The notes: generated from the letters alone by a model not told the origin. DNA of 64,000 bases from Alitta virens (GCA_932294295.1 OW028573.1:57079829-57143828); one strand, 5' to 3'; counted from the first letter of the stretch, positions 1-13,378 are shown. Program-made: numbers and translations.

Positions 1-713
1 TTATAATATGGAACCCGAGCAACAACGTCTAAATTCATGTCGTGGCCACGCGAGCTTTAAAATTGAATCAGTCCTCTGGGAGTAGAGCAAAATATCAGGC
101 TCGTGTACATTTGAACAAATATCTGCATGTCAAAACGGCTGGCGTTTTCATGATATGACTAAAACTTTAGAGACTTTTGAAATTAAATATTTGACGGGGA
201 GAAATTTCAGACCAAGAGATTTAATCTAAGAGGCTTGTGGATGACAGTCGACATAACGTCCCACGTCTAATCATTGTCTACGTCAAACATCAGGAAGATT
301 TGTCAAATCCTAGCAGCAGCCTTGGAGGGCATTAATTTGCTCTTTCATTCTGCTTCCTATTAACATACTATGCAGAAGGCTCAATCTGTGTCTTTTCTGA
401 AAGGTTGTCAAGCAACTGACGTTGTTAATGGGCCAAAAGGCAAGTAATGCCTACAAATGAAGTCAATTGGTTTTCCTCATTTGAAGACAAAAATAGGAAA
501 GTTAAAAACAGAAGAAAGAGAACGGAATGTTTAGTTATTCTACCTCCAGTGTATCTTACAAGAATGAATTCACTTCACGTGTGAATACTGGATGGATTAC
601 TGAAATACTGGATCAGTTACTGCATAATGAATGGCTTATGATTTATGACGCATAATATGGGGCTGGTTACGTAACGTCCACGACGGTCAAATTTCCTGTA
701 GTGGGTCATACTA

Positions 714-759
714 GAGCGCCCCCTGGCTGACCCAGATATGATATGGTGCCCCCTGCAAG
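714..759. promoter_or_regulatory. Pair of CTCF-like motifs
   Basis: The minus strand reads CCAGGGGGCGCT at about 714-726 and GCAGGGGGCACC at about 745-757. Both resemble the bilaterian CTCF core (CCASYAGRKGGCRC). They lie about 30 bp apart in the same orientation. The match is by eye; no binding is shown. Confidence 0.35.
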
Positions 760-799
760 ACATTGTGTCGTCCCATGATGCAAATGGCCTTCTCCAGTG

Positions 800-975
800 G
801 GTGCGGCAGGTTGCTGGGCGTCCGTTTTCCGGAAGTGCCTTCAATTAAGACGAACGTGCCTTGGCAACGACGACGCCAAAGCGCCGTGCAACAGAGGGCG
901 ACCTCTTCTGGCTAGGCAGACGACACTGAGCTCTGAGCAGACGATATTTTTCGGCGCCAAACGAATGGCAGGGGA
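800..975. promoter_or_regulatory. CpG-rich promoter-like patch
   Basis: Within 180 bp there is an ETS-type CCGGAAGTG, an RFX/X-box half-like CCTTGGCAAC and an E2F-like CGGCGCCAAA, all in locally CpG-rich DNA surrounded by AT-rich sequence. This mix is typical of housekeeping or bidirectional promoters. A short frame starts with ATG at 964, but I could not connect it to a downstream exon. It may be the promoter of a transcript I cannot resolve or a CpG island remnant. Confidence 0.25.
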
Positions 976-2088
976 TGGGAATGGAAGGCAAACGTTGCAA
1001 CTGCACAGGACGTATCCATAACGACCAGCAGTATCAGATTGCGGACCCGTCTGGGCACACACGGAACAGCATTGTCTAAAATACGGACAGGGCAAGCAGC
1101 TCATCAGCTGTGCAGCGGATTGTTGCTCACAATCAGGGTAAACACTGGTCGTTACTGCAAAGAAGATTGTCAATAAAGTTGCAGCGTATCTATGCAGAGA
1201 AATAAGAAATTCCTTGGTCCAATCTGTTTGCACAACAGCACAGCAGTCAGATGGCCGCTGAAGTTAAACTCTGAAGATCTGCACATTCTTTTTAAAGGGA
1301 CAACGGCTGCTAGACTTCTGTAGACGCCTAGGAGATGATGGCATGGAAGCAGAGTATTTCAGCCTCTGAATGCCACGGGAAACTTCTTTATAGTTCTTGT
1401 GCAGAGAGCTGCAGCTGCTCAGAAATTGTAAGGCTATATGATTGAAGCAATCTGATACCAATTTCTGTAGAAATCTCCTCATGTAGTATTGTTAAGCTTA
1501 TTAAGAGAAACAAAGTTGCAATTGAAATTCTACCTTTAGCTCAATAAAAAACTCTGAATTGAACTCTGGATGCAGCTTTTATAATATGACTTCTGCCAAA
1601 TTGAAATATAAGCATGAGATTCAATTCTGATAAAGCGTTTTTCATATGCAAGAGCACATGTGCAACGTATGAGCACACAACAATCTTTTCAATTTCTTTT
1701 GAGCAGCACGTCCAATATTTTGAAGCAGCATGTCTTCAAACTACTTACTGCCAACCAACAATAGAAGAAGTGAGGCGAAGCAATAAAGAAAGCAGCTTAT
1801 TGTCCTCGGTAAGCCGATATATGAAGATCTGAGACTTAGTCTTTCATCATAAGAGGGAGCTATGAGTTGACAATATGAATGCCTAGTCAAACGCAAGGAG
1901 GTCTCCTAAGGCCCTATAGAGCAACACATGCAGGGAGTGTCCCTGGTAGAAATAGGGGTAGTGTAGCTCGTTGTCAGACTCCATCGCTATTCTCTTATCA
2001 AGCTGCACCGGCGACATAATCCCGCCTATTTAATCCCCCTCTCCTGTCATTTCCTTTGCTGCGCAATTTTGTAACAAGATTATAGGAA

Positions 2089-2418
2089 ATGCAGCCGGCT
2101 ACCGCCTTTGAGAAAAATGAATTTTATAGCAGATTAAATCTACTGGATGCTGCCATGGGGAGGAGATTGATGAATTTGGAGGGAATGGGAAGCAGACCAT
2201 TTTACAGTTCCAGTGAGCGTATTGCTCTCCACACAGATGCTGCAGCAGCGAGGCAAGAGATGGCAAACTGGCTGTATGGGAGGACCAACGTCATATCGTC
2301 AGACAGAATGGTACTGATTAGGAGGGACGCCAGGGCGGGGGACAAATATTTGAAGAAGGTTTTGAAACGAGCAGAGGAGCTGGCGAAGGGCTCTTGTGGA
2401 GCTGTGCAAGGCGCTTGA
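2089..2418 (+). CDS. Uncertain single-exon ORF, 109 codons
   Basis: An open frame starts with ATG and ends at TGA, giving 109 residues rich in Ala, Arg and Leu with a basic helical C-terminal part (KYLKKVLKRAEELAKG). I recognise no family. Local GC content is higher than in the flanks. The downstream DNA (polyC, then sequence resembling conserved non-coding DNA) gives no polyadenylation or splice context. It could be a lineage-specific small protein, one exon of an unresolved gene, or chance in a conserved non-coding block. Confidence is low. Confidence 0.2.
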   Translation: MQPATAFEKNEFYSRLNLLDAAMGRRLMNLEGMGSRPFYSSSERIALHTDAAAARQEMANWLYGRTNVISSDRMVLIRRDARAGDKYLKKVLKRAEELAKGSCGAVQGA

Positions 2419-5400
2419 GAAGTTGCTCTATCACCCTTCCCCCCTCTGTCCCCCCCCCCCTTGCAACTCAGGGGGCAGGGGACGTTCTATGCTCGGCGGC
2501 CAGTAATTGGCAAATTCCGTCCCCCCGTCATGTCCAGCCACACTAAATAACATTGGGGCTTTTTTTATCAGAGATGAAAAGAGCAGAGGCAGTGTTTGCC
2601 AGCCGGGACCTCTGGGAGTCAATTAATGATGGACTCATCCGATTTGCTGATCAGAGGCGCCATTGAAGCTGCTGAGGTTGCCTGCGGCTAATAGGACGTT
2701 GGTCACAGGCGGCACGCTGCGTCTTTTCTTCAATAGACGCAAATAACGCGAGTAACGCACGGGGGGGGGGGGGGGATGGAAGGGATGGGATGGGGGGTAG
2801 CTCTCACGCATACGGGATCACACAACGTCGACGTTACAGGACGCTACATCCGCAGGAGTCAGACAGCGTCGCCGCAAATGCAGATGGGCTTCTTTCTGGC
2901 TCTATGTGCTTCTTTCCTTTCAGTCTATCTAGCTTGATATACCATTCTCTCTTTCTCCTTTTTGGGAGGAGGGGGGATAACATCTCGATTCATAGTTTAT
3001 GCTGAACAAATCTATGCGCTTTTAAAATATCTCTTTGGGTTTCTACCTTTCAGACCGTACGACGTATTTATGGTTTTTTGGGTATTGCACAATTTTTTTA
3101 AATGCTAGCCAATCTTTCTTTTACTGTCTTTGTTCCTGGTCTTAAGTATTACCTTAATCTCCTATTTAGCTCTGTCTGTCACTCTGTCTGTCACTCTGTC
3201 TATTGCTTTGTCTGTTGGTCAGTTGCGCTGTTAGTCTGTCTGTTGCGCTGTCTGTCTTTCTGTCAAACTTGAATTCTGTCCGTCAGTTGCACTATCTGTC
3301 TGTCTCTCAAAACATGTCGCAGCAAACACGTTTCTCTGTTTCCTGTTTGCAAGATGGAAAGCAATCAAAGGTTTGGATGTTTAAGTTACTCGGCAAACCG
3401 TATCATATTTCTTCTGGATAAAAACAACAGGTGATGCGCACCTTTGCGTGTTTGCATTGCAACATTTGCCTTCATCAAATAACATTTAGGTCTTTGATTT
3501 TTTTTCCTCTGAAGAATAAAACGTCGTGTGGCTATGAAGATATGGGACAGTCATTTCAGTAAAATGCTCAGTAGGTTTTTGTTATGGTTGCATGTAAGAA
3601 CATCGATGTTATTGTCTCTTTCCTTACCTGTTAAATTCCAGTTCATTTGTTTGCATGTTTGGATGCAAATTGCTTTATACGACGATTTTCCATTTTTGAC
3701 TTTTGCTGTCTTTACAGGCCTCTTTGCCAAACATGACAAATCTGTTAGGGTGTGGTAAAACACTATAAGTCTTGTGGTATTACACACTTCAAAGCTAGGT
3801 CATTAACGTCTGGCTATGACTATGGATATTTAAGTATAGTTAGCTCTTGGATGAACTATCCAAGGTTAGCTAGTATACAGGAGAAAGAAAAGAGGACATC
3901 ACAAGTATGTACAAATGAATGAGGGACTTTTCTCCATATATTGGCAAGCTTTGAAGCAACGGAAAGCATATAATGTAGGACGAGTGTCAATGGTGCAGGA
4001 TACCGCTCCTTGCTTAATGTATAAGGTCCAATAATCTGTCTCACATCTGCTGTAGAAGTAAAGCATTCTTTGGCACCAAACAGCAGGATACGGTTATTTA
4101 CATGAGTTTCATATATGAAAACCAATTTAGAGGGTATATAAATTTGCACATATATGGCAAGACGCACATTATTGTAAAACATTTCATTGAATAATTTTGA
4201 CTTTGACTTGTTGAGGCAAATTGTATACTGAAAATATTTTTAGCTATGTGGTCTTAATTATTCGACAGAGTGTAAACCCCCACACGTGTCTTGACTAACA
4301 AATTGTTTGCTCTGCCTATCAATTAACCTTAGTCAATACCATCAGAAGTAACATGTTTTTGACCTAATAGTTAGGCATTTAGACTAATGAATTACCTGAC
4401 ATTGATAAGGTTTATTACCTTGTTTGATAAAGCTGTCTTACCATAAGTCAAACATGTTTTTAAGGGGGTCAGTCATACTAGACAGATTCTAGATGTAAAA
4501 AATATTAAGGAAAAATTGTCAAATACTGTTAAAATGGCTGATATTACTAGCATTCTATTGGAAGAGATGTTCAGTGTATATATTGTGTATGACACACTGT
4601 TATGTGAATATCATTCCATAAGGTAATAATCTCAGTGTTATTAATTAGGCAAACAATGCAACAATAGACCGAGTTATGATTAAATCACCCGGCCTGGTAA
4701 AACAGATGATAGCGATACATGCACCTCCTGCAAATGGCCATTTGACATTTCGAGTTTCAAAGGTTTCAAAGAAAACTCGATACCATGAAAGGAGAATCTG
4801 TATTGAGTTTGACAATAGAATCCCCTGCAGATCTTTTTGGACATGTTGCAAACATTGATGAATGGGAGAGTGACACATAGTACAGGGCATTGAGAAGGTC
4901 ATGAAGAAATATCAAGCAAATCACACTGAGTGAGAACCATTTGTGGGGCCACATGAATAAGCAATGGAGGGTTCAGAAAAGGAGAGGTGTTCAAACAACT
5001 GCTCACACACATGTCAGAGCAGCTCAGGCACGAGCCCCAGCCCTCAAACACATGTGCGTGTATACATGGCACACAGAAAAATCAATGGATAGAAAAAGGT
5101 GCAAAACTGCACCGCTGCTGTCACTTCGCTGACATTTCTATTACACATGACATGTGATGTCTCTCAAAACTTTACTCCATGATAGTCATATTCTCTCGTG
5201 TTCTTCAATTGAGAGCAGCCATTTTTTGTCTCCATTTTCCCTGAAGCAGAGACATGTCATGAATCCTGTGGGAATCTAATTGAACCATTCTTATTGAATC
5301 TAAAATTTCATCAAGAAAAACAACCTCAAAGAACTCCGAAATGAATGCAAAATAACAAAGCTTGAACTTCAGTTGCAACATGACTCATGGGCACCCTTCC

Positions 5401-6087
5401 GAAATGTTTGCAGTTTCCTAAATAACAGACACTGGGCTTAGCAATATCGTGTTGACATTTAGCACAATCCAAATTCCAAGGATACTGCTATCTTGGCAAG
5501 TTTATTAGCGAGTGTACTTTTTTTCTCGCCGACAACAAATCTGCAGCGCCAGACCAGTGCACACTGAGAATAAACACAAATGTTGGTGACGCAGCCATAG
5601 AATATTGTCTTGGAATAAGAGAATAATTAAAGAGAAGGCTCAGCGTTTTAGACAGAAAAATCAATAGCTCTGACCTTTGGGATCTGCAGAGATTGAGAGA
5701 AATATCAAATGATGGGGAGGAGGACCAATAAGAGTTTTGTTTCATCTTCTCAATGATGCTCAATAATGTCGTCACCTGCGCTCGACAGTCTAATCCAGGC
5801 AACTCTCAGCCTTTCTTCCTCCAAGATGGATGGCCTGCAAGTGTGATTTTGAAACTAATTCACCAGTTGTTTTTAGTCATCAATAAAATGATGCATGGTG
5901 AGCTCCAGCGATTTGCATAATTGCCTCACGACCGGTGCTTGTGATCCATCTGGTGCACTCTCAAAAAACACCAAAACACGTAAAAAGAAATCTCACAGCT
6001 CCAAAACTTCAAAATAAATCAGACTTGCATTGATAGAATAAACGCAAACTGCATTACTAATGTGCAGTTATAGAACGCTGTCAATGG
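2419..6087. other. Intergenic, low-complexity patches, no gene
   Basis: It holds a polyC run near 2447-2460, a pure G run at 2761-2774, and a CTGT-rich stretch at 3165-3310 listed separately. 2620-2720 looks like unique, GC-balanced non-coding DNA. The remainder is AT-rich. No exon or RNA gene was recognised. Confidence 0.5.
3165..3310 (+). repeat. Degenerate CTGT microsatellite
   Basis: Interrupted CTGTCTGT/CTGTCACTCTGTC repeats over about 145 bp. An open frame through it is only a by-product of the repeat. Confidence 0.7.
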
Positions 6088-6811
6088 TAGTCAGTCAGTC
6101 AGTCAGTCAGTCAGTCAGTCAGTCAGTCAGTCATCGTGGACTATCATATGACATTCAGTCACTTCAGATCATTTTCACAATGTTTTAGTCAGTCAGTCAG
6201 TCAGTCAGCACGTCAGTCAGTCGGTCAGTCAGTCATCGTGGACTATCATATGACATTCAGTCACTTCAGATCATCTACACAATGTTTAAGTCAGTCAGTC
6301 AGTCAGCACGTCAGTCAGTCAGTCAGTCAGTCGTGGACTATCATATGACATTCAGTCACTTCAGATCATCTACACAATGTTTTAGTCAGTCAGTCAGTCA
6401 GTCAGTCATCGTGGACTATCATATGACATTCAGTCACTTCAGATCATCTACACAATGTTTTAGTCAGTCAGTCAGTCAGTCAGTCAGTCAGCACGTCAGT
6501 CAGTCAGTCAGTCATCGTGGATCATCATATGACATTCAGTCACTTCAGATCATCTACACAATGTTTTAGTCAGTCAGTCAGTCAGTCAGTCAGTCAGCAC
6601 GTCAGTCAGTCAGTCATCGTGGACTATCATATGACATTCAGTCACTTCAGATCATCTACACAATGTTTAAGTCAGTCAGTCAGTCAGTCAGTCAGTCAGC
6701 ACGTCAGTCAGTCAGTCAGTCAGTCATCGTGGACTATCATATGACATTCAGTCACTTCAGATCATCTACACAATGTTTTAGTCAGTCAGTCAGTCAGTCA
6801 GTCAGTCAGTC
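6088..6811 (+). repeat. Compound satellite: CAGT arrays alternating with a unique spacer, 7 units
   Basis: Runs of the tetranucleotide CAGT alternate with a non-repetitive block of about 55 bp that contains GTGGACTATCATATGACATT, followed by a CACTTCAGATCATCTACAC segment. The block occurs seven times, with GTGGA (one copy GTGGAtcatc) at 6136, 6238, 6333, 6411, 6517, 6619 and 6729, giving units of 78-110 bp. Most units also carry the variant word GCACGTCAGTCA. Unit length varies only through the number of CAGT copies. Open frames reading SQSVSQSV through it are artefacts. Confidence 0.95.
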
Positions 6812-9800
6812 TATAGATAGAAACTGACATATTTTAAACTACGACCTGGCCGAATGCAAGGGAATAATAAAAGACAATAGGAACAATGCATGAAGCATTA
6901 AAAATTCAGTAGAATTGAATGAGTTGCTATGAGTAGAAAGACATTATCTATACAATTATCCTTATTAAGACCAGCACTTTGTAACAACTGCATTTTAAGC
7001 TCTTATTCCATTCCACAGTTCTGTTGTTGTTCAACAAGGGAAGGGCAGTTTAGCTTTTTTAACTGGGCTGGATAATTTGCTTAAGAGCTGCAAAGTGAAG
7101 TGCATTATTTTGTGCAAATTAGATTGTAGTACAAATCGACCTTCCGCATGAACACTTGGAATCCCACTAGACAAGAGAGGAGCTGGAGGATCAGGCTAAC
7201 CTTTCAGGCTGGGAGCCCTCCCATTCAGTTCAACCAGCCTCAGCCTGCAACTAGAGATTGTTTAGCAGCAACAACCCAGGCTGTATTTGCCTTTTCCCTC
7301 CTCTTCTAATGATCCAGCCAAGGCTTGGGACGTGCTTGTTGTCAAAACCAATGATCCTGGCCATCCAGAACTGTAATCAAATTTCCAATTTCACGATTTT
7401 CAACTTGCTAGAGTGAGTTGTAAATACCATGGGTTGACCTTTAAATGCGGATACACTTAGTTGGCAAACAAGAACCAGCACGAAAACAAACTACAGGGAC
7501 TGAAAGATAAATCCAGAAAAAAAGACGTGGAAGAGTTTAAAAAAAAAAAGAGTAGGGAGCTGAGTGAGGAGATTTAGAGAGCCGGCAACCAAAAGAGCAA
7601 ACATGCTACTGGGAAGTAGCAGTTATTGACAACAATTTGGAGGCAAACAGCAGGAGCACTTTGACAGACTATTAACGTTTGATTCATTCTCACATAATGA
7701 TTAGTGATAATCAGATAATAGAACAAATATTGACAAAACATCGATTAAACGTCAGCCAGACATTCATGCTTGGAAGAGCACCTATTGGCAAAAATCAATT
7801 AGGCCACCAGGCACCAAGGCATGACTCCATTACAACCAGCTAATTTGCTGTTTGCTAATCCCACAATTTAGTGCATTTGTCAGTCGTAATGATAGGGGAG
7901 ACGAGACGACAGAAGCTAAGCTAATATAGAGCACAAATAGATAGAGCAGAATGAATTGATACAAGAACTAGGAACATAACGATTGCATTAGTTCGTCTAT
8001 CATGTCAGATTGCATGTGTTTTCTAGAAACATAAAAAGGATAAAAAAAACCTATTCGAGAATAAAAACATGCACCCTTAGGCAGTGTTCCTGGAATTCCA
8101 ATGGAAACCACCAAACCACTCATTGTCTCCTTCGGTATACTATTCACTCTAGTCCTTGAGGTCTATGGCATATAGTCTCCAACTTGCATGCACAAAATCT
8201 ACACAAAGGCTTGTGCATGTAAGGACCTTTCCAGAGACTCAATCCACGTTTATTTGCACACAATGCCCAGGCAGTGATGTTGGAAAGACTTCGCATTAGC
8301 TCAGAAAGGCTTCCCATTACACGAACAATGACATACACGAGCCTATTAAATTTCTCATGCATCAATTTGAAAGAATTAAAACAACAGACTGAAGTGAGTC
8401 ATCATTAAAATTGAGGAACGTGAAATCATTAAAAGTTTGGTCATAGCGCAACCCAATACAAATTGCAGCTCTCCGCAGTCCCGCCTTGCAGATTTATGGA
8501 GCTTTCATTGAGTGAAATTGCCTGGAGAGTTTGGATGAGTCTCTAGAGGTGAATTTCACGGATTTCGTGAGCGGAGTCAGCCCATGACAGCAGTAAGCCG
8601 CAGTGGGCCGTTCGTAGAAATGCGCAAAAAACGTCGCCTCGGTGGGCGTTTCAACGTTATATATGACGCAACGTACACAGAAGCATGCCTCATTGATCCT
8701 CGCTCCATAAACGCGCAAAGGGGAGGGCAAATGGTCCAAGTTTGTCTCTGAACCTCGCACTGTCTGCATCTCTTTCGCTCTCATTTTTAAGCTTATTTTT
8801 CTCTGCAGCTGAGTGCAGCTCTCTTTCTGCAAACTTGTGCAACATTGCCGCAAGAATGCAAGCACTGGAAACACAAGGTTAGCAGCACAACAAATTGAAT
8901 AAGTGGAATAACGAATCAAATGAACACCTCCTTTATCCAATTGGATTATTTTTGGTGCACGTGGCATGATAACCAAGGGCGCTGGCAATTGTCCGCTTCA
9001 GCCCAATTATAATGCATCTTATGTTCTTATCAACAATACGCTGCAAAACACGACCAGGCAAGATTAAAACAAGAAAATGCAATGCAATTTAATGAAATGA
9101 AACGTGCCTGCCGCCAAGGGAATCAGGTCACCATCTTGTCCTCGAATTAAACATAGAATTTCCAACAGAAACGTAATCAAAAAGCAGGCGAGCATTGCTT
9201 CATGTAATTCGCAGATCAGACTGTCCTCAAATCAGCCTCACGGGCTAATTAGTAAGGCTGATTAGTCATGTGCTGTGCAGAGTTGCGTAGCTACTGTATT
9301 ACAAACTTACATTGCCTAGTAACACACAGTAAAAGCTATCTAAGTTGAGCAAAACAGGCAGCAGTCTATCGTAGGATTTTACAACTGATGCTACGCAGTG
9401 ACCATTGCATAATGCAGACCCAAGCACTCTATTCTATCCCATACTTCTATTCTATCCCTTAACAGTTAAGCAGGGGGCGCTGGAGCAGCTGGGCCAAACC
9501 GGAAGCAGTTAATGACCTAGTGACACGAGAAACAGAGGTTGTTGCCATTACCGCGAGGTGGCATGCAGGTGCAAATGATCTGACCAATCAGAGCAAACAT
9601 CAGACCGGAAACAGCAAATGGGTGCAGTCGACCAATAGGCGCAACCGACTACTGCTGCCCTCTGCCAGAATGTCCACAGTAATTACGCCAGGGTGTTAAT
9701 TTCCGGAGCAGCCGTGCAATTTATCTCATTTACTGATTCAATCTTCATGCTTGATGTTCTCCTTTACTGACTGTCACTGTAATTTTGTGTTTTTATTATT

Positions 9801-10039
9801 GTCGGGATGACACTTATTTTTGCAACTAGTGAAAACTATTTTTCAAGTAATGTAATATTTGAGCTTATTTGTACATTTGGATGCTTTATGTGCTACAGAC
9901 GGCCCTGAGAAAATGATATACTATACTTATCTGATTGTAACAAAGTGGTAAAAGATTCGATTCTTTCTGTTGGTTGCGTCAGTATGCAATGCAGACTTTT
10001 CGCAGCTTCCCAGACTGCGAGTTTCGACACGGATGATCT
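6812..10039. other. Intergenic, conserved-noncoding-like blocks
   Basis: No gene is recognised. Stretches such as 7150-7430, 7780-7900 and 9090-9290 are free of simple repeats, have balanced base composition and are dense in homeobox-type TAAT/ATTA words. By general style they resemble conserved non-coding elements, but without a second genome this is only an impression. CTCF-like motifs near 9470 and 9652 are listed separately. Confidence 0.35.
9470..9668. promoter_or_regulatory. Two CTCF-like motifs in convergent arrangement
   Basis: The plus strand reads AGCAGGGGGCGCTGG at 9469-9483, a close match to the CTCF core. The minus strand reads TGGCAGAGGGCAGCAG at about 9652-9667, a looser match. 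They face each other about 180 bp apart. Judged by eye only. Confidence 0.35.
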
Positions 10040-10414
10040 GATGTAAATCTCCCTCCCTCTCTCACTCTGCAAATAAAATGGAGGTCTCGCAGCTCATGCA
10101 ACTGTATTTTCTCATAAAACACATTACCATACACAAATTATATCATATGGCATTTCAATATCGATATTAGCAAAACATTCTGATGATTTCTTTGAAGCGT
10201 TTGTTAAGAAACAAGATTTTGGAGCAATTAATGCTTCTTTCCTTCATTTGACTAATGAGTTTATTGGATAGCGTTGTTACATCCTCTTAAGTTACAGAGA
10301 AAAATTTAATTGGGCTTCAGCAGGGACATAATCACGCATTCATTCCAGTTTTTATTAGTTAGTCTTGGTGCAAATTGCTCAGAGCAATTGATGCAAGCTT
10401 AAGGAGCTATGGTA
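10040..10414 (+). repeat. Dispersed ~375 bp repeat, copy A
   Basis: This segment, from GATGTAAATCTCCCT to AAGGAGCTATGGTA, matches 17083-17453 along its full length with scattered substitutions and small indels, estimated by eye at around 85-90% identity. Both copies have the same orientation, and similarity stops abruptly on both sides. I see no terminal inverted repeats, coding capacity or pol III boxes. Confidence 0.9.
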
Positions 10415-13378
10415 GCGGCAATAGCTCTGACGGTGTGCCTGGCCATTCATCACTTATTCATTGAATGCTTGAGAACCTTTAATGATCTTTTCAGTGTCTA
10501 TATAACACTATAATTCCTCTGGTAGTTTCCAGTCTCCGCAGGCTTGATTGCAGATCCCTTATTCTGGGCACGTCGGACTGGCATCATTAAGGAAACCTCT
10601 GAATGCAAACTGGGTCCACCTGCCATCCCATGTCCCAGGTGACAATCAAATGGAATCAGGGACCATTTGCTGCAATGTTTCCCAATGCCCTCTGCCTAGC
10701 AGTGTCTACCCACTGGACGATGTAGTTCCTCTGCAATGACAATTAGAAAAGGGCCCTGTAATTGCTGCCTTACAGACGGCTGTTTTTTTTTAGGTCTAAA
10801 AAAGAGATTCACTGTACAGGATTAACAGTGCTTGTACCTACAGCAAAGCCAAGAACTAAGAACTATGAGCCATGTATTGCTACTAATACACAACATTCCT
10901 GCTTTTAATGAAGATAGTTCAAAATTCTGTTGTGTTTTTATTCTAAGCCAAAATTTAATCCAACAATTAGCTATTCGTTATTGATGACAAACTTTTTTTA
11001 GGATTACATTTAGACAAAACCACAAATTAAATGAGAAACGAAGAAAATATTAGTACTGTAGGCCTATACAAAACCATCCAATTAAAGATAACCTTGGTTC
11101 AATGTGACTTCTGTCAAAAGGCCATTTTATGAAATGAGGTTTCAAAATAAATATTCAGAATTGGTTTTCCTTGAATCCATGTACTCTTAAGAGATCTCAA
11201 GATCGGATTACTTTGGAAATTAATAATATTAAGTTGCAAAGAAGGTCAGAAATCTGCCTCTGAAAGGAGAGCTGCTCACTGCTCAGCTCGAAAAAGACAA
11301 AGTTTCGTGCGCTCCAAAAAATTTGCAAAGAATTATCTCCATCTTGCAATTTACGCAAATTGCACAAGGCTCTTCTCCGCCAAAGTCTGAAGTTCTTTAG
11401 TTAATGGGTGGAACAGCCTGCGCCAGCTCCCATGCAGCTTAAATTGAAACCAGTTCACATGCAACTTCGTCTGCTTTTCATGTAATGAATCAAACAAAAG
11501 TTGGGAGATTCTTTGGAGTATGCTGTGTGTAGCCTAGATAAGACAGGATATATACGACTCTTTGAGATGCACACCTTGGGAAAAGGCAGGATTGGGGCCT
11601 AACAATGCGAATCATCACCATGGGAGCGATCAGACAGGGCAAAAAGGATGACCACGACACAAACTGACACTATCGCCCCCTATCGACCCCTCGAGTAACA
11701 CTTCACAGAACAGCGCCACCTAGTTCCACGATGCCCTTCTCATGGTCATTGCGCATAAAGACAGCAGCACAATACATCACATAGGCTTGTGTATGAACAC
11801 TGTATTTGCTTCATTGGCTAACAATGCTATGCGGTCACCACTTCCATTGAAATTTTCTCTCACTATTTCGACATTTTGCAGATCACGAGCATGGGTAACG
11901 TTTATGATCACCCATGTGAATCCACCATGGAAAAGGCACACGCCACTGGCGTTCCACTTGATTGAAGCTGCTGCAACAGAGCATGAAACTATCACAGAAA
12001 TGGCACAGCCATTCAGACAAAAAGATGCAGGATGCAGGGATGCAAAATAACATGATGACAGATAAAGATGACTTATTTTGTATCACCCTCAACGGTGTGC
12101 CATTTAACATGAAACGGTGTTCATGTTTGCAGTTCCGTATTCAACAGTTGCAACGTGTTTGTACATCATAAAGGAAGAAAGTGGCACACGCCACTAGGCC
12201 TGCAGGATAATGCTTCAAAGACTGAAGTTCGATTGAAATCTTAGTTGTAAAACCGTATCATGTGGTACGAGCATGAACTCAGAACATGACAAGGCAGAAT
12301 TCACTCTTTTGTCAAAGCAGAACTGAAGTTCCCCCTACTACAGCTACTTCTAGGTGTTGTTTATCTGTAGCCACGAGCTATGTCATGCCATGTGGGGAAA
12401 CATTTGATGCCCTGTCTTTGAGACTTGTCACAACTGTGATGCTGCTGGAGTCAGTCGTAACTCACCGTGGGCAGAAACAGCTGTCAGCAAAACATCAAAG
12501 GTCTCTCACCTGCCAGGTAGACTAATCAATGCTTCCTCTCTGCCCTTTGTCTGCGCCATAAAAACATTGATTGAGCGTTTGTGTTTATCCATTCACTGCT
12601 TTATCAAACAAATGTAGCATTTCCACTAACAGGATGTGTTAAATGCCAGGATAATATGAGGAAAATCATTAACACGTCACATTAATACATGACATTCAAA
12701 AACCTATAAAACACAATGAGTTTCCAACACAAGAGTACAAAAACATGCCCTTCAAACAAACACCAGCTCAAATCACTGACAATACTAGTGACACTTATAC
12801 AAGATTGGATGCAATCATCATGCAAGCGTGCATCTGTTCAGCATACAATTGTTGCCTTATCCCCACTTCACCATCCAGTTATCCCATACACAAAATCAGT
12901 GGTAAACATTGGATTTCCTGTGCAACTTCCATGATCCATGTTCAAATGTGTAGCACTCGGCAATAATCAATAGTAAGCAGAATAACGATTCACTGAAACC
13001 AGAAACCAATGTTGCCAAAAAAAAGTACAGAAACTGACGTACAGTGTATGCCAGAAAGTGCATTAATTTCTCAACCAAAAGGTATGGAATGTTAGTCAAG
13101 CGGACCACTCCATATCACTCATCAATAGTAAGTTACAATATCGTTGTCTGAAGACAGTAATTTGCACAATACAAGTAAGAATCACATTTAACTCAACTTC
13201 AATACTTTGACCTTTCAGCCAAACTGTTGAATCACAGCCCACTGGCCCACTGGTGCCTTTGCACTTAACGATTGAAATGCCAAGGCTGTTTATACTGCCC
13301 AAAATCAGTCGATTTAATGGGGATTACAGATAAAACATTTATACAGTGATACTGAGACAGAACAGACCAACAAGCAAG
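10415..13378. other. Intergenic, no gene recognised
   Basis: 10500-10740 and 11220-11480 are unique, GC-balanced blocks with the look of conserved non-coding DNA. 11660-11726 carries a CTCF-like motif. The small open frames at 11.7-12.5 kb overlap one another on both strands and show no protein-like composition or splice context. Confidence 0.4.
11711..11726 (-). promoter_or_regulatory. CTCF-like motif
   Basis: The minus strand reads AACTAGGTGGCGCTG, a close match to the CTAGGTGGCGC form of the CTCF core. Only the motif is seen. Confidence 0.35.

Larger units (their letters stand above)
1..2088. other. Intergenic, no gene recognised
   Basis: About 2 kb with only short, unconvincing open frames. 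It contains a CpG-rich promoter-like patch near 800-975 and two CTCF-like motifs near 714-759 (listed separately). The remainder is AT-rich unique sequence. I see no exon with credible splice sites and no protein similarity. The segment could be the far flank or a 5' intron of a gene to the left. Confidence 0.5.

Noticed and set aside
6136..6744. Overlapping open frames with SQSVSQSV repeats and HMTFSHFRSS blocks
   Set aside because: They are translations of the CAGT satellite; several frames are open at once because the tetranucleotide lacks stops, and there is no splice or promoter context.
6088..6811. Possible CRISPR-like array (repeat-spacer pattern)
   Set aside because: Here the longer block is the constant part and the variable part is a simple tetranucleotide; the genome is animal nuclear DNA and there are no cas genes.
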